In this document: piece by piece, positions 34,365 through 43,037 of the stretch
How the letters are laid out: every line of letters starts with the position of its first letter
Numbering within the stretch: position 1 is the first letter of the stretch
NCBI GenBank assembly: GCA_947500135.1
Contig: CANMQX010000011.1
Location: 1 to 64,000, forward strand
Direction: 5' to 3'
Origin: an uncultured Paracoccaceae bacterium
GTDB taxonomy: Bacteria; Pseudomonadota; Alphaproteobacteria; Rhodobacterales; Rhodobacteraceae
Length of the DNA stretch: 64,000 bases
Program-made: the position numbers and the translations under genes
The notes under the pieces: generated by a model
What the model was told of the DNA's origin: nothing
The model's input: the letters and a program-made list of their open reading frames with translations, nothing else
Database searches by the model: none

Positions 34365-35314
34365 GGCGCGATCCCGTAGAGCCGGAACGTCGTTCGCCCG
34401 GTCAGCTCCCGCGCGACACCCAGCTCGACCAGCCGATCGCAGAACCGCCGCGCAGCGCGGGAGGTCATGGCGATCGAGGTGCCGTGAATGCGTGGGGACA
34501 GCATCGACGCCGGCGCGACGGCATCCTCGGTCAGGAACAGGGCGACCGCTGCCGCCGATCCTTTTGCTCTCAGCTTGGGCGCAACGGTGCGAAGGGCCTC
34601 GCCACGGCTGGTCAGATCCCGCGCCAACCGGATCGTCTCCTCGATGCTCTCCAGAATCCGGACTTGTATTGCCAGCTCGGCCCCCTGCCTTTCTGCGGTC
34701 AGGTCCCGCAGCGCAGTCTTTGTGAGGTGCTGCGCCGAGATCGGAAGCATCTGTTTCCAATTCAGCGCGCTAGCCAGGACGACATCTGAAAGCAGGCATG
34801 CAATTCGTTCCGCCCGGTCGTCGGTCTTGAGCACGGCGCGCAAGACGGCAACACAGCCTGCCAAGGGCCCGTGGGTCCGGGCCCGCTCCATACCCGCATC
34901 GAGCCAGACGCCCACGTCGTCCGCGAACTCCGCCCCGACCAAGTCCGCGATCTCACCAATTCCATTTGTACGAAGCCGTCCTCCATCCCGCCAGAAGGCA
35001 AGGAGATCGCCGTCTGGACCCCGCGCCTCGCCCCGCGGCGTCAGGTGGTAGGCGTCGCGGATATCCGCCTCCCGCGCCATCCGGCCTTCCAGTTTCGAGG
35101 TCGCCGTCGCCGCGCTCAGCCCCAACCGGTTGGCCAGCAGTTTCAAGGGCACGCCATGACGCTCATCACTGATCAGCTGATCAAGCACGGCCAGCGCCGC
35201 CCCCGACCGAAATGCCACAGTATCAAGGGATTGTGCACGCCTGGAGGTGACCCACCCAGGGAGCTTCGGTAAGTTGTTTGAGTTGTCGTCGATAGCTGTT
35301 GGCTGATAGGTCAT
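34361..35314 (-). CDS. DUF1403-family protein
   Basis: A 317-residue protein matching what I know of DUF1403: LPGWVTSRRAQSLDTVAFRS, GAALAVLDQLISDERHGVP, and a C-terminal LYGIAP preceded by ELTGRTTFRL. It is helical with no catalytic motif. It is translated just before, and overlaps, the ScpB-like gene, and is divergent from a tyrosine recombinase. Its role is unknown, but the trio recurs on rhodobacterial plasmids to my knowledge. Confidence 0.7.
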   Translation of the reverse strand: MTYQPTAIDDNSNNLPKLPGWVTSRRAQSLDTVAFRSGAALAVLDQLISDERHGVPLKLLANRLGLSAATATSKLEGRMAREADIRDAYHLTPRGEARGPDGDLLAFWRDGGRLRTNGIGEIADLVGAEFADDVGVWLDAGMERARTHGPLAGCVAVLRAVLKTDDRAERIACLLSDVVLASALNWKQMLPISAQHLTKTALRDLTAERQGAELAIQVRILESIEETIRLARDLTSRGEALRTVAPKLRAKGSAAAVALFLTEDAVAPASMLSPRIHGTSIAMTSRAARRFCDRLVELGVARELTGRTTFRLYGIAP

Positions 35315-35391
35315 ACCACAACCCTATCGCATGGCGGCGCTTTTGCCCACCACATAGTGTGTAAACCGCCCCACCTTACAGAACATTTTAA

Positions 35392-35418
35392 TGTCCAATA
35401 AGCTTGCCTTATCGGACA
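35392..35418. repeat. 11-5-11 inverted repeat, possible recombinase core site
   Basis: TGTCCAATAAG, five bases (CTTGC), then CTTATCGGACA: 11-base arms with one mismatch, 23 bp before the tyrosine recombinase start. The size matches a tyrosine-recombinase core site (two arms around a short crossover). An operator for the divergent DUF1403/recombinase genes is the alternative. Confidence 0.5.
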
Positions 35419-35440
35419 TACAGGGAATAGGCTCAAAAAC

Positions 35441-36559
35441 ATGAGCGAAACACCTGAAAATGACCCCTCCGCCGCCGAGAAATCGCGTTCAGCGTCTCGA
35501 GATGCCGCAAACGAACACGAGCGCGACGAGAAAGAAACCACTGAACACGCCTCGATCGCTCTGCCCGCCCATGTGGCTGGGTCCGGCACACTCAATCGGC
35601 TGATCGACACGGCGCGCGATTACGCTAGGGCCTCGACGGCGGAAAACACCAACAAGGCCTATGCCGCCGACTGGAAACACTTCGCGCGCTGGTGTCGGTT
35701 GAAGGGTTCCGATCCCTTGCCGCCATCTCCGGAGATGATCGGCCTCTATCTCACCGACCTTGCCGCGCCAACCAACGGCTCCCCTGCCCTTTCGGTGTCG
35801 ACCATCGACCGACGTTTGTCGGGCCTCACCTGGAATTATGCGCAGCGCGGGTTCTCGTTGGATCGCAAGGATCGACACATCGCGACCGTGTTGGGTGGGA
35901 TCAAACGCAAGCATGCGCGCCCACCTGTGCAGAAAGAGGCGATCCTGCCCGAGGACATCCTTGCGATGGTGGCCGCCCTGCCGTTTGACCTGCGCGGTCT
36001 GCGCGATCGGGCAATCCTGCTAGTGGGCTATGCCGGTGGGCTGAGGCGCTCCGAGATCGTGAGCCTGGACGTTGGCAAAGATGACACGCCCGATAGCGGT
36101 GGTTGGATCGAGATCCTTGAGGACGGCGCCGTGCTGCTGCTCAACGCAAAGACCGGTTGGCGCGAAGTCGAGATCGGCCACGGATCCTCGGACCAAACCT
36201 GCCCGATCCACGCTCTTGAGCAATGGCTGCACTTTGCAAAGATCGATTTTGGCCCGGTCTTCGTCCGCACGTCCGGAGATGGGAAGCGCGCCCTCGACAC
36301 CCGCCTCTCCGACAAACACGTCGCCCGGCTGATCAAACAAACGGTCCTTAAGAGCGGAATCCGTGCTGATTTGCCCGAGAAAGATCGCCTGGCCCTGTTC
36401 TCCGGGCATTCCTTGCGCGCCGGGCTCGCAAGCTCCGCCGAAGTCGACGAGCGCTACGTTCAGAAACAGCTTGGTCACGCCTCCGCCGAGATGACCCGCC
36501 GCTACCAGCGCCGCCGAGACCGGTTCCGGGTGAATCTGACCAAGGCTGCCGGTCTCTGA
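35441..36559 (+). CDS. Tyrosine recombinase/integrase
   Basis: A 372-residue phage-integrase-family protein. The SAM-like core-binding domain spans about residues 45-160 (AYAADWKHFARWCRLKGSDP). The catalytic domain has the first Arg in GYAGGLRRSEIVSLDVG near 195, the HxxR motif in FSGHSLRAGLASSAEV near 325, then the H/W-type and Tyr motifs in QLGHASAEMTRRYQRRR near 350. A polar 30-residue N-terminal tail is extra. It probably resolves plasmid multimers or moves an element at the inverted repeat just upstream. Confidence 0.85.
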   Translation: MSETPENDPSAAEKSRSASRDAANEHERDEKETTEHASIALPAHVAGSGTLNRLIDTARDYARASTAENTNKAYAADWKHFARWCRLKGSDPLPPSPEMIGLYLTDLAAPTNGSPALSVSTIDRRLSGLTWNYAQRGFSLDRKDRHIATVLGGIKRKHARPPVQKEAILPEDILAMVAALPFDLRGLRDRAILLVGYAGGLRRSEIVSLDVGKDDTPDSGGWIEILEDGAVLLLNAKTGWREVEIGHGSSDQTCPIHALEQWLHFAKIDFGPVFVRTSGDGKRALDTRLSDKHVARLIKQTVLKSGIRADLPEKDRLALFSGHSLRAGLASSAEVDERYVQKQLGHASAEMTRRYQRRRDRFRVNLTKAAGL

Positions 36560-36617
36560 TCGCGCGGTCATTCGGTCGTTTATTAGCGATATCTTAAATT
36601 GCAAACGGTCCATTTTC

Positions 36618-37526
36618 ATGCCCCTGATAGGTTATGCGCGCGTCTCGACCGAGGATCAGACCCCCCTGCCCCAGTCTGAGGCCCTGCAAACTGCGGGATG
36701 CGTCGAAATCCATGAAGAACACGCCTCAGGCGGCAATCGTGCGCGGCCGGTGCTTGCCCGCTTGCTGGAGCGCATTAGCAAGGGCGACACGCTGGTTGTC
36801 GTTCGGATCGACCGGCTGGCGCGGTCTCTGTCACATCTGCTGGAGGTGATCGAACGGCTGGAGGCCAAGGGGGCGTTCTTTCGTTCCATTCAGGACCCGA
36901 TCGACACCGGATCCCCGCAAGGCAAGTTCACGCTGCAGGTTCTGGGCGCCGCGGCCGAGTTTGAGCGGGCGCTGATCCGCGAACGTACCAAGGCGGGGCT
37001 GGCGAGTGCCCGTACTAAGGGCCGGGTCGGCGGGAACCCGGGCCTACGCGCCCGCGATCCAGCGGCGCTACGCAAGGTGCGGCTCGCGCGGCAAGACGGC
37101 TACATGGAGCGGCTGAACGAGACGGCTCAAGACTGGGTGCCCCAAGTGCGCCGGTTGCGCCCCGACTTGGCCTGGGAAGACGTTGTGCGCATCATCAACG
37201 GCCCCCTGCCCGAGGCGCGTCGCTGGACCCAAAGCCGTCTCTTGCGCGCTGTGAAGGCCTATGTCCGCGACGGCTTCCTGCCTACCGAGGTGCTGGCTCG
37301 CGCCGGGCGCCGCGAAACGGACGATCGCCTGCCCGCCATTATTGCTGGCATCAAGGGCGCAGATCCCGACATCACGCTTCAAGCGATCTGTGAACGGCTG
37401 GAATCTATGCGCGAACGCACGCCTCGTGGCCGAACAAGATGGCAGCCGTCTTCGGTGAAAATGCTGTTGGAGCGGGCGGAACGACTTGGCCTCATGCCGT
37501 ACGAATCGAGCCAAGATGAGATGTAG
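36618..37526 (+). CDS. Serine recombinase (resolvase family)
   Basis: A 302-residue serine recombinase. The catalytic domain starts at once (IGYARVSTEDQTPLPQSEAL, with the active serine), followed by TLVVVRIDRLARSLSHLLEV and GKFTLQVLGAAAEFERALIR. The C-terminal half is longer than in classic resolvases and contains an HTH-like repeat region. With the tyrosine recombinase upstream it gives two recombination systems side by side, next to repABC. A function in dimer resolution or inversion is inferred. Confidence 0.85.
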   Translation: MPLIGYARVSTEDQTPLPQSEALQTAGCVEIHEEHASGGNRARPVLARLLERISKGDTLVVVRIDRLARSLSHLLEVIERLEAKGAFFRSIQDPIDTGSPQGKFTLQVLGAAAEFERALIRERTKAGLASARTKGRVGGNPGLRARDPAALRKVRLARQDGYMERLNETAQDWVPQVRRLRPDLAWEDVVRIINGPLPEARRWTQSRLLRAVKAYVRDGFLPTEVLARAGRRETDDRLPAIIAGIKGADPDITLQAICERLESMRERTPRGRTRWQPSSVKMLLERAERLGLMPYESSQDEM

Positions 37527-37700
37527 CTTCTGACCCGAATCCAAAAAATTTCACCGGGAGAAAACTTCGCAGGAGGCAGAAAGTGCCATTAGTTGCTTGG
37601 GGTTAGCTGCTAATGTGCCAACTCAACAGAGTAGCGGCTCGACTCGGTTAGATCTGCATTTAATATATCTATATCAATGACTTGCTGAGTTTTTTGTACA

Positions 37701-37720
37701 ACAACACCTATAGGTGTTGT
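37701..37720. repeat. Perfect 20-base palindrome, candidate parS or RepA operator
   Basis: ACAACACCTATAGGTGTTGT is perfectly self-complementary. Position 150 bp before repA fits a centromere-like parS or operator. It differs from the rhizobial parS consensus I know (GTTnnnnGCnnnnAAC), so a roseobacter-specific site is likely. Confidence 0.55.
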
Positions 37721-37781
37721 GGATAAGTTTCACACTACATTTAGATTCTTCTTGCCGGACTCACTGGATCGTGGCATTCCC

Positions 37782-37828
37782 ATTCTGACGGCAAAACGCG
37801 TCAGACACGCTGTACACCGTCAGAATGA
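37782..37828. repeat. Nested inverted repeat before repA
   Basis: CATTCTGACGG (37782-37792) is matched perfectly by CCGTCAGAATG (37818-37828). Between them GCGTcagacACGC is a second smaller inverted repeat, so the CTGACG/CGTCAG core occurs three times in 47 bp. It ends 39 bp before the repA start; repression of repABC by RepA/RepB is the likely role. Confidence 0.55.
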
Positions 37829-37867
37829 CTAAGAGCCTCAACAGAGGCCGAGAGTGGGCGGCAGGAC

Positions 37868-39067
37868 ATGGATGATCGTAACATTGGGTACACGCAAGGC
37901 ATAGGCTCTTCCGATATCGGAGCATTTGCCGACAATCTGGCTGAGTCTTTGGATCGCCAGATGAAGATCGCTTTCGAACCCGAAGAACGAAAGTCCCTAC
38001 GCCGCTTCAGTTCCACCGAAGTCGCCGGCCTCCTGCGCGTAAGCACATCTAACCTGCGCAACCGGCACAAGGACGGCAGCTTCCCGGAAGTGCATACAGA
38101 CAACCGCGGACACCGGTTCTACACAGCCCAAGAGATTGATGAGCTGCGCGATGTTCTTGGACGCACTGGAAAGAACGCAGAAAGCTACCGCCCAGGTCGA
38201 CGTGATGGCGATCGTCTCCAGGTGATATCCGTCGTCAACTTCAAAGGCGGTTCATCAAAGACTACTGCAACGATTCATCTTGCGCAAAGGTATGCCTTGC
38301 GCGGTTACCGCGTGCTGGTCCTAGACCTCGATCCGCAAGCAAGTTTGACCACGTTTTTCGGCTTTCGGCCCGAGCTTGAGTTCGCCGATGGCGGCACAAT
38401 CTATGATGCTTTGAGATATGAGGACCAAGTTCCTCTCTCGAACGTCATCCAAAAGACCTACTTCCATAAGCTCGACATGGTGCCCGCCGGTTTGATGCTC
38501 TCGGAGTACGAAACCGAGACCGCAAACGCTCTCGCTCGTCGCGTACAACCCATCTTTGCAGAGCGCCTTGCCTTGGCGCTTGAAGAGGTTGAGGCAAACT
38601 ACGACATCGTCCTGATCGACTGCCCGCCTCAGCTTGGGTTTCTAACCCTGACTGCTCTGGCAGCCTCGACGGGGCTTTTGGTTACCGTCGTACCTGGCAT
38701 GCTTGACATCGCATCCATGAGCCAATTCCTGAAGCTTGCTTCAGAAACGGTCAAGGCGGTGGAGGAAGCCATCGGTCGGCGTGTCACATGGGATTTTGTC
38801 AAGTTCCTGATTACCAGATATGAACCGTCGGACGGTCCGCAGACCCAAATGGCAGGCTACCTGAGATCAATTCTGGCAGGTCAGGTCATGACAGAGCCGA
38901 TGCTGAAGTCTACGGCGATCTCCGACGCGGGGATGACCCAGCAGACCGTCTACGAAGTCGATCCAAGCCAATTCATCAGAAAGACAATTGATCGCGCCCT
39001 GACCAGCGTGAATGGCGTTGGCGATGAGCTAGAGCAGACGATCCAAATGGCATGGGGGCGTCGCTGA
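37868..39067 (+). CDS. repA: RepA plasmid partition ATPase (ParA family)
   Basis: A 399-residue ParA-type protein of repABC plasmids. A MerR-like DNA-binding region lies near residues 45-95 (RRFSSTEVAGLLRVSTSNLR). The deviant Walker A is ISVVNFKGGSSKTTATIHLA near 122, the A' region is VLVLDLDPQASLTTFFGF and Walker B is DIVLIDCPPQLGFLTLTALA. It moves plasmid copies with RepB and represses its own operon. The stop overlaps the repB start (TGATG). Confidence 0.95.
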   Translation: MDDRNIGYTQGIGSSDIGAFADNLAESLDRQMKIAFEPEERKSLRRFSSTEVAGLLRVSTSNLRNRHKDGSFPEVHTDNRGHRFYTAQEIDELRDVLGRTGKNAESYRPGRRDGDRLQVISVVNFKGGSSKTTATIHLAQRYALRGYRVLVLDLDPQASLTTFFGFRPELEFADGGTIYDALRYEDQVPLSNVIQKTYFHKLDMVPAGLMLSEYETETANALARRVQPIFAERLALALEEVEANYDIVLIDCPPQLGFLTLTALAASTGLLVTVVPGMLDIASMSQFLKLASETVKAVEEAIGRRVTWDFVKFLITRYEPSDGPQTQMAGYLRSILAGQVMTEPMLKSTAISDAGMTQQTVYEVDPSQFIRKTIDRALTSVNGVGDELEQTIQMAWGRR

Positions 39068-40035
39068 TGGCCCGAAACATCTTCAACCAGCCTCCAAGGA
39101 ATGAGACGGAGAGCGGAGCCCCCTCCCCTACCCCGCCAAAAGCGGCAAAGCTGCCGGGATCTGTTGGAGGACTGCGCGACTCTTTGCGCGAGATCACAGC
39201 AAACTCGATTCGCGATATCGAACCTGATCAGATTGACATGGATGGGCTGCGCGATCGGTTGGTGCTGGAAGATTCCAGTATCGATGAGTTGGCCGAGAGC
39301 ATTCGCAAGCATGGCCAACAAGTGCCCATCATGGTCCGTCCATCAGCCCAACCGGACAGATACCGCATCATCTACGGCCGCCGCAGGCTTGCGGCGATCC
39401 GTAAGGTCGGTGGAACGGTCAAGGCAATTGTTCGAACCTTGGACGATGACGCATCTCTGATCGCTCAAGGCCAGGAGAACAACCTCAGGCTTGATCCGTC
39501 TTTTATAGAAAAGTCTATTTTTATCAAAGAGATGCAAGAATCCGGGTACAAACCCGGTGTCATTCAAGATGCTCTAGGTCTGACCCGGCAAGGCGTATCC
39601 AACCACAGGGTCGTCATAGAACAACTGCCAGACGGTCTTGTTCAACTCATCGGGCCAGCACATGGGATCGGACGACGGCAGTGGGGTGAGCTAGCTGCCT
39701 TATCGGTGAAGGTAGATTTGGTGGACATCGCCAAAGAGGCGCTCGCCGCCCTGCCCGACGACACTCCTAGTTCCGAAAAGTTCCAAGCGGTCTATTCGGC
39801 TTGCTCGAGCAAAGCACGTAGCGACAAGAAGCCGCCCAATCGTGGGCTGACTTCGGTCATCAATGATGAGAACGGCAGTTCATTGGGCACGCTGACAATC
39901 GATGAGAAGGCGATCGCTCTCAAGGTCACCAAGAAGGACAATCCAGAATTCGGCCAATGGCTCGAAGAACACGCGGAAGCTACGCTTTTGCAACTCTTCG
40001 TACAGTGGCGGAATGAGAGAGGCTCTGGGTCCTAA
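39067..40035 (+). CDS. repB: RepB plasmid partition protein (ParB family)
   Basis: A 322-residue ParB-type protein. The N-terminal nuclease-fold region includes SSIDELAESIRKHGQQVPIM and YRIIYGRRRLAAIRKVGGTV; GQENNLRLDPSFIEKSIFIK leads into the HTH (VIQDALGLTRQGVSNHRVVI). It binds parS sites and loads RepA. ATG 39067 directly follows the repA stop. No other partner is needed before repC. Confidence 0.95.
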   Translation: MARNIFNQPPRNETESGAPSPTPPKAAKLPGSVGGLRDSLREITANSIRDIEPDQIDMDGLRDRLVLEDSSIDELAESIRKHGQQVPIMVRPSAQPDRYRIIYGRRRLAAIRKVGGTVKAIVRTLDDDASLIAQGQENNLRLDPSFIEKSIFIKEMQESGYKPGVIQDALGLTRQGVSNHRVVIEQLPDGLVQLIGPAHGIGRRQWGELAALSVKVDLVDIAKEALAALPDDTPSSEKFQAVYSACSSKARSDKKPPNRGLTSVINDENGSSLGTLTIDEKAIALKVTKKDNPEFGQWLEEHAEATLLQLFVQWRNERGSGS

Positions 40036-40079
40036 CCCAGGCCACACAGAGCAACACGAGCAGAGGAGAAAAGCGAAGA

Positions 40080-40173
40080 CCCGAAAGAAAAGAGCCCCCC
40101 AAAGTTTCCCCTGGAGAGCCCTCATCATCTGATTAGCATCTTTGATGTAGCAACCTCCAGCATACCGGTCAAG
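40080..40173 (-). ncRNA. Probable antisense RNA (ctRNA) between repB and repC
   Basis: On the minus strand, TTGACC (40173-40168) and TACATC (40149-40144) are 18 bases apart, a good promoter pointing away from repC. The transcript would begin near 40137 and pass through a C/G-rich stretch (40084-40120) that is expected to fold, followed by a run rich in T on that strand. RepABC plasmids carry such a counter-transcribed RNA here that limits RepC synthesis and sets incompatibility. The promoter is seen; the ends are estimated. Confidence 0.6.
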
Positions 40174-40273
40174 AGTCACCGATTCGGTGGACTGATATTT
40201 TTTGCCTTTTTCCGCGAAGATTCGAGGAAAGAGACGGGGAAGTTGTGGGCCGAACGGTCGTCGTGAACAAGCC

Positions 40274-41329
40274 ATGGCATTTACAAAACTCTCGATCGAA
40301 GCCGCAGGTGCTGATGCAACCCGCGGCTCATTTCCCCCATCTGAAACCGACGTCTGGACCATCTTCAGAGCCCTGAGAGATGCACGCAGCGTGTTTGGTC
40401 TACGTCCTGGCCACATACAGACACTTCAAGCAATGCTCAGTTTTCTGAAACCTGGCCATGGCGAAACGGTTTTTGCGTCTAACGATTCACTTTGCCAGCG
40501 CGTTGGCGGAATCGACGAACGGACACTCCGGAGGCACATCAACCGCTTCGTTGAACTCGGATTCATCAAGCGCAATGACAGCTCGAACCGAAAGCGCTAC
40601 CGCGTTCGCTCATCCGGCGGGGAGTGCATCAGTTTTGGATTGTCTCTCACCCCCCTGTTCCAACGTGCGAGCGAGCTTATAGCCATCGCGCAAGAGATGG
40701 AGAATAACCGGCGAGATCGGATATTTGTCCGCAAACAGATCCTTACAAAGCTCGCCCATTTGGAAGAGCACGATCCTAGCAACGCATTCATCAACCACGC
40801 ACGGAAAGCTCTACGCAGGAAGCTGAGCCTCCCCGAATACCACGCTCTGCTCGCCAATACAGATGCAGAATGCCAGAGTTTGTCTACCCCGGATGACCCG
40901 CCTGAAACTATGGAATTGCCCGCCAATGACGGACAAACTGTCCGGCATCAATCTAAGTCTGAAGAAGAAAATAAAGATTTAGATAGCAACATAGGCGATG
41001 AGGCCCTGAAACCAGACTTGCTGACCTCAGTCTGCGATCAGGCGACATCGTTCTCCACAGAGAGACTTAGAAACTGGTTGGACATTGAAAACCATGCTCG
41101 AACACTTGCACCCATGATGGGCATTCACCCAGAAACTTTCGAGAAAGCCAAGAATGCTGTAGGAGCTCAGAAAGCGTCATGCGCGATCTTTATCATGCTA
41201 CAACTTGGAAAACGCATCAGGGATTTTGGGGCATATTTTCATAGTATCACCTTGGGTCAAAGGCAAAACCAATTTGATCCATTAGCTTTGATCAAGCGAC
41301 TGTCCGAAACCAATGAGCGAACTGTCTAA
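40274..41329 (+). CDS. repC: RepC replication initiator
   Basis: A 351-residue RepC. The N-terminal part has the winged HTH typical of the family (RVGGIDERTLRRHINRFVEL, then GFIKRNDSSNRKRYRVRSSG). A low-complexity hinge (SEEENKDLDSNIG) precedes the conserved C-terminal domain (IFIMLQLGKRIRDFGAYFHS). It binds the replication origin, which in repABC plasmids lies inside repC. ATG 40274 starts the family sequence; the frame above it covers the antisense-RNA region. Single copy of the plasmid per partition unit is implied. Confidence 0.95.
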   Translation: MAFTKLSIEAAGADATRGSFPPSETDVWTIFRALRDARSVFGLRPGHIQTLQAMLSFLKPGHGETVFASNDSLCQRVGGIDERTLRRHINRFVELGFIKRNDSSNRKRYRVRSSGGECISFGLSLTPLFQRASELIAIAQEMENNRRDRIFVRKQILTKLAHLEEHDPSNAFINHARKALRRKLSLPEYHALLANTDAECQSLSTPDDPPETMELPANDGQTVRHQSKSEEENKDLDSNIGDEALKPDLLTSVCDQATSFSTERLRNWLDIENHARTLAPMMGIHPETFEKAKNAVGAQKASCAIFIMLQLGKRIRDFGAYFHSITLGQRQNQFDPLALIKRLSETNERTV

Positions 41330-41541
41330 TGTCCACCGCGGTGGACTTCATACGAGAAGCGGCGCTTGTGGCAACCAAAACTGTCCAAACGCACCTAGCG
41401 GCGCGTGGTGGTTCTTCAGTTTGTCTCAGACCAGCAGATGTCCACCGCGGTGGACAAGTGACACACGAGCAAGCCTTGATGAAAATCTCGCAGGCCATGG
41501 GAAAAATTGGCGGCCAGGCATTACACCCTAAATCCCTAGAG

Positions 41542-42744
41542 TTATTGTGGGAGGTCACCATCTCCAAAGAGGTTTGGAAAAAGCCGCTCTCGATAATCCA
41601 ACGGAAACGCCAACCGGACTGGCGTCTTCGGCGAGGCGGAAGTCAGATATCCGGCGGCGGTCAGTTTACTCAGCGTGTTGCGAGCAGTACGCTCGGACGT
41701 CTTGAGCACAATCTGCGCATCGCCTCGTTCCAGTGCGCCATGCCGAAGAACCGCCGAGATTAGTTCCGGCGCTCGCTTGTCATCGATGGTATCTGCAACA
41801 AGACGACGATACCGTTGGTCGAGTCCGCCGAGATCGAACAATCTTGCTGAGAAGGTGATCTGGTCGAGCGTCACCTTTAGGAACCATTCACTGAACGTCT
41901 TCAGTGCCGCTTCTGACAGGTTCCCCCGTCCGTCGCGGTCTCCGCGACGTGGACTGTCGGCCAGATCCATCATCCGTTTGTACTCGCCCCGATCGGTTAG
42001 CCCGCGGGCCAGCCCACGTGATACGGACCAGAGCCCCTGGCCACCGATCCCCGCTGTGAGGGCCATGGCATGAGACATCAGTCTGCTGACACGGCCGTTA
42101 CCATCCGGGAAAGGGTGGATGTAGTTGAGCCGGTGATGTGCAGAGGCGATCGCGATGATTTGTCCGCTCGAAGACCGCGCCGCAATCTGAAATCGTTTGT
42201 CGAAATGGTCCATGAATGCCGCGACGCGCGACGACGAAGGAGGTAGGTGGCGCCCGACCGCAACTTCCCGATCGTCATTCTGGCGCATGCGTCCCGGAAC
42301 GATGGGCTCTTTTGTGCCGTCGGGATGTTCGATAACCCGAAACTCATCCGGCATCTCGTCGTAGAAGCTCTTATGGACCCAAGTCAGGAATTCGACGGAT
42401 GTGGGGCGGGGCAGGGTGCCTATGCGATGCATCTCATCGATGGCCCGTTGAACGATGACGTGCGCTCGGGCCTCAAGGGCGAGAGGACGGGTTTCTTCCT
42501 CAAGCTCGGCACCAGCCAGCGCCCTTTCGATGTCGCGGGGGCGCGTGTTGTGTCCTTCGATCAGGTTGGAGTAGTAGCAGTTCATCACACGGACGAGATC
42601 GGCAAGTTCGGCTGCGCTGTCAGGATGCAACCCTTGTCCCAGCCCGGTGGCTTCCCTCTGGATGTCGACCGAAAGGTCTGCCAGTTCTGCAGGAATATGC
42701 TCCTCGAAGAAGCAGGGTTCGATCCTGGCGGGTGTTTCCAGCAT
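41542..42744 (-). CDS. Fic-domain protein with N-terminal inhibitory helix
   Basis: A 400-residue Fic protein. The catalytic motif is complete: YIHPFPDGNGRVSRLMSHAM near residue 225. An upstream SNLIEGHNTRPRDIER near residue 57 fits the (S/T)xxxE(G/N) autoinhibitory motif of class II Fic enzymes, so the protein probably controls itself without a separate antitoxin. The C-terminus has a winged-helix segment (IVLKTSERTARNTLSKLTAA). Fic enzymes usually AMPylate proteins. The ATG at 42744 begins the family sequence; repeats upstream may be its own binding sites. Confidence 0.85.
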   Translation of the reverse strand: MLETPARIEPCFFEEHIPAELADLSVDIQREATGLGQGLHPDSAAELADLVRVMNCYYSNLIEGHNTRPRDIERALAGAELEEETRPLALEARAHVIVQRAIDEMHRIGTLPRPTSVEFLTWVHKSFYDEMPDEFRVIEHPDGTKEPIVPGRMRQNDDREVAVGRHLPPSSSRVAAFMDHFDKRFQIAARSSSGQIIAIASAHHRLNYIHPFPDGNGRVSRLMSHAMALTAGIGGQGLWSVSRGLARGLTDRGEYKRMMDLADSPRRGDRDGRGNLSEAALKTFSEWFLKVTLDQITFSARLFDLGGLDQRYRRLVADTIDDKRAPELISAVLRHGALERGDAQIVLKTSERTARNTLSKLTAAGYLTSASPKTPVRLAFPLDYRERLFPNLFGDGDLPQ

Positions 42745-42746
42745 TT

Positions 42747-42848
42747 TTGCCGATCTTCCATGTTTACAAAGTAATTGAAAAATAAACACATTTCGTAGTT
42801 GCAAGCAAGGTTTTGCCGATATACGTTGCCGATCTTGCCTGCCGATCT
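42747..42848 (-). repeat. Four direct copies of an operator-like motif before the Fic gene
   Basis: On the minus strand the motif is AGATCGGCAA. Copies read on the plus strand are TTGCCGATCTT at 42747-42757, TTGCCGAT at 42813-42820, TTGCCGATCTT at 42826-42836 and TGCCGATCT at 42840-42848. One copy lies within the ribosome-binding region of the Fic gene. Repeats like this suggest autoregulation, possibly by the Fic protein's own winged helix. Confidence 0.55.
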
Positions 42849-42996
42849 AGAATTGCTGCATGAAATCAATGGCTTCGGCAGATGTGCCGGGCTTTTCGGT
42901 TTTGTTGTGTGCCCAAAGGGGCCGGAAAAAGAGAAAGTGTTCTTCGGGTTTTGTGACTGACGGATGAGGGCCTTTGGGGTCCCTCAGATGGGTCCG

Positions 42997-43018
42997 GACC
43001 GGATTCCGGTCTGTTTTT
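42997..43018 (+). terminator. Hairpin plus T-run just before the next gene
   Basis: GACCGG ATT CCGGTC is followed by TGTTTTT, an intrinsic-terminator shape, only 20 bases before the start at 43038. A second hairpin (GAGGG / CCCTC) lies about 20 bases earlier. The pair could act as an attenuator for the downstream genes. Confidence 0.45.
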
Positions 43019-43037
43019 CCTGATGAAGGGCATTCCC

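Larger units (their letters stand above)
37527..37867. promoter_or_regulatory. repABC upstream control/partition region
   Basis: About 340 bp of A+T-richer non-coding DNA before repA. It contains a perfect 20-base palindrome (37701-37720), a long inverted repeat (37782-37828) and an imperfect inverted repeat near 37580-37620 (GTGCCATTAG / CTAATGTGCC). In repABC plasmids this region holds the promoter autorepressed by RepA/RepB and often the parS sites. Confidence 0.6.

Noticed and set aside
34364..34760. N-terminal extension of the ScpB-like frame
   Set aside because: The 130 residues above ATG 34364 are Gly/Arg-rich, have no ScpB similarity and overlap the DUF1403 gene.
42747..42848. CRISPR-like repeat array
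   Set aside because: The four copies are only 8-11 bases and irregularly spaced; they fit operator repeats better.
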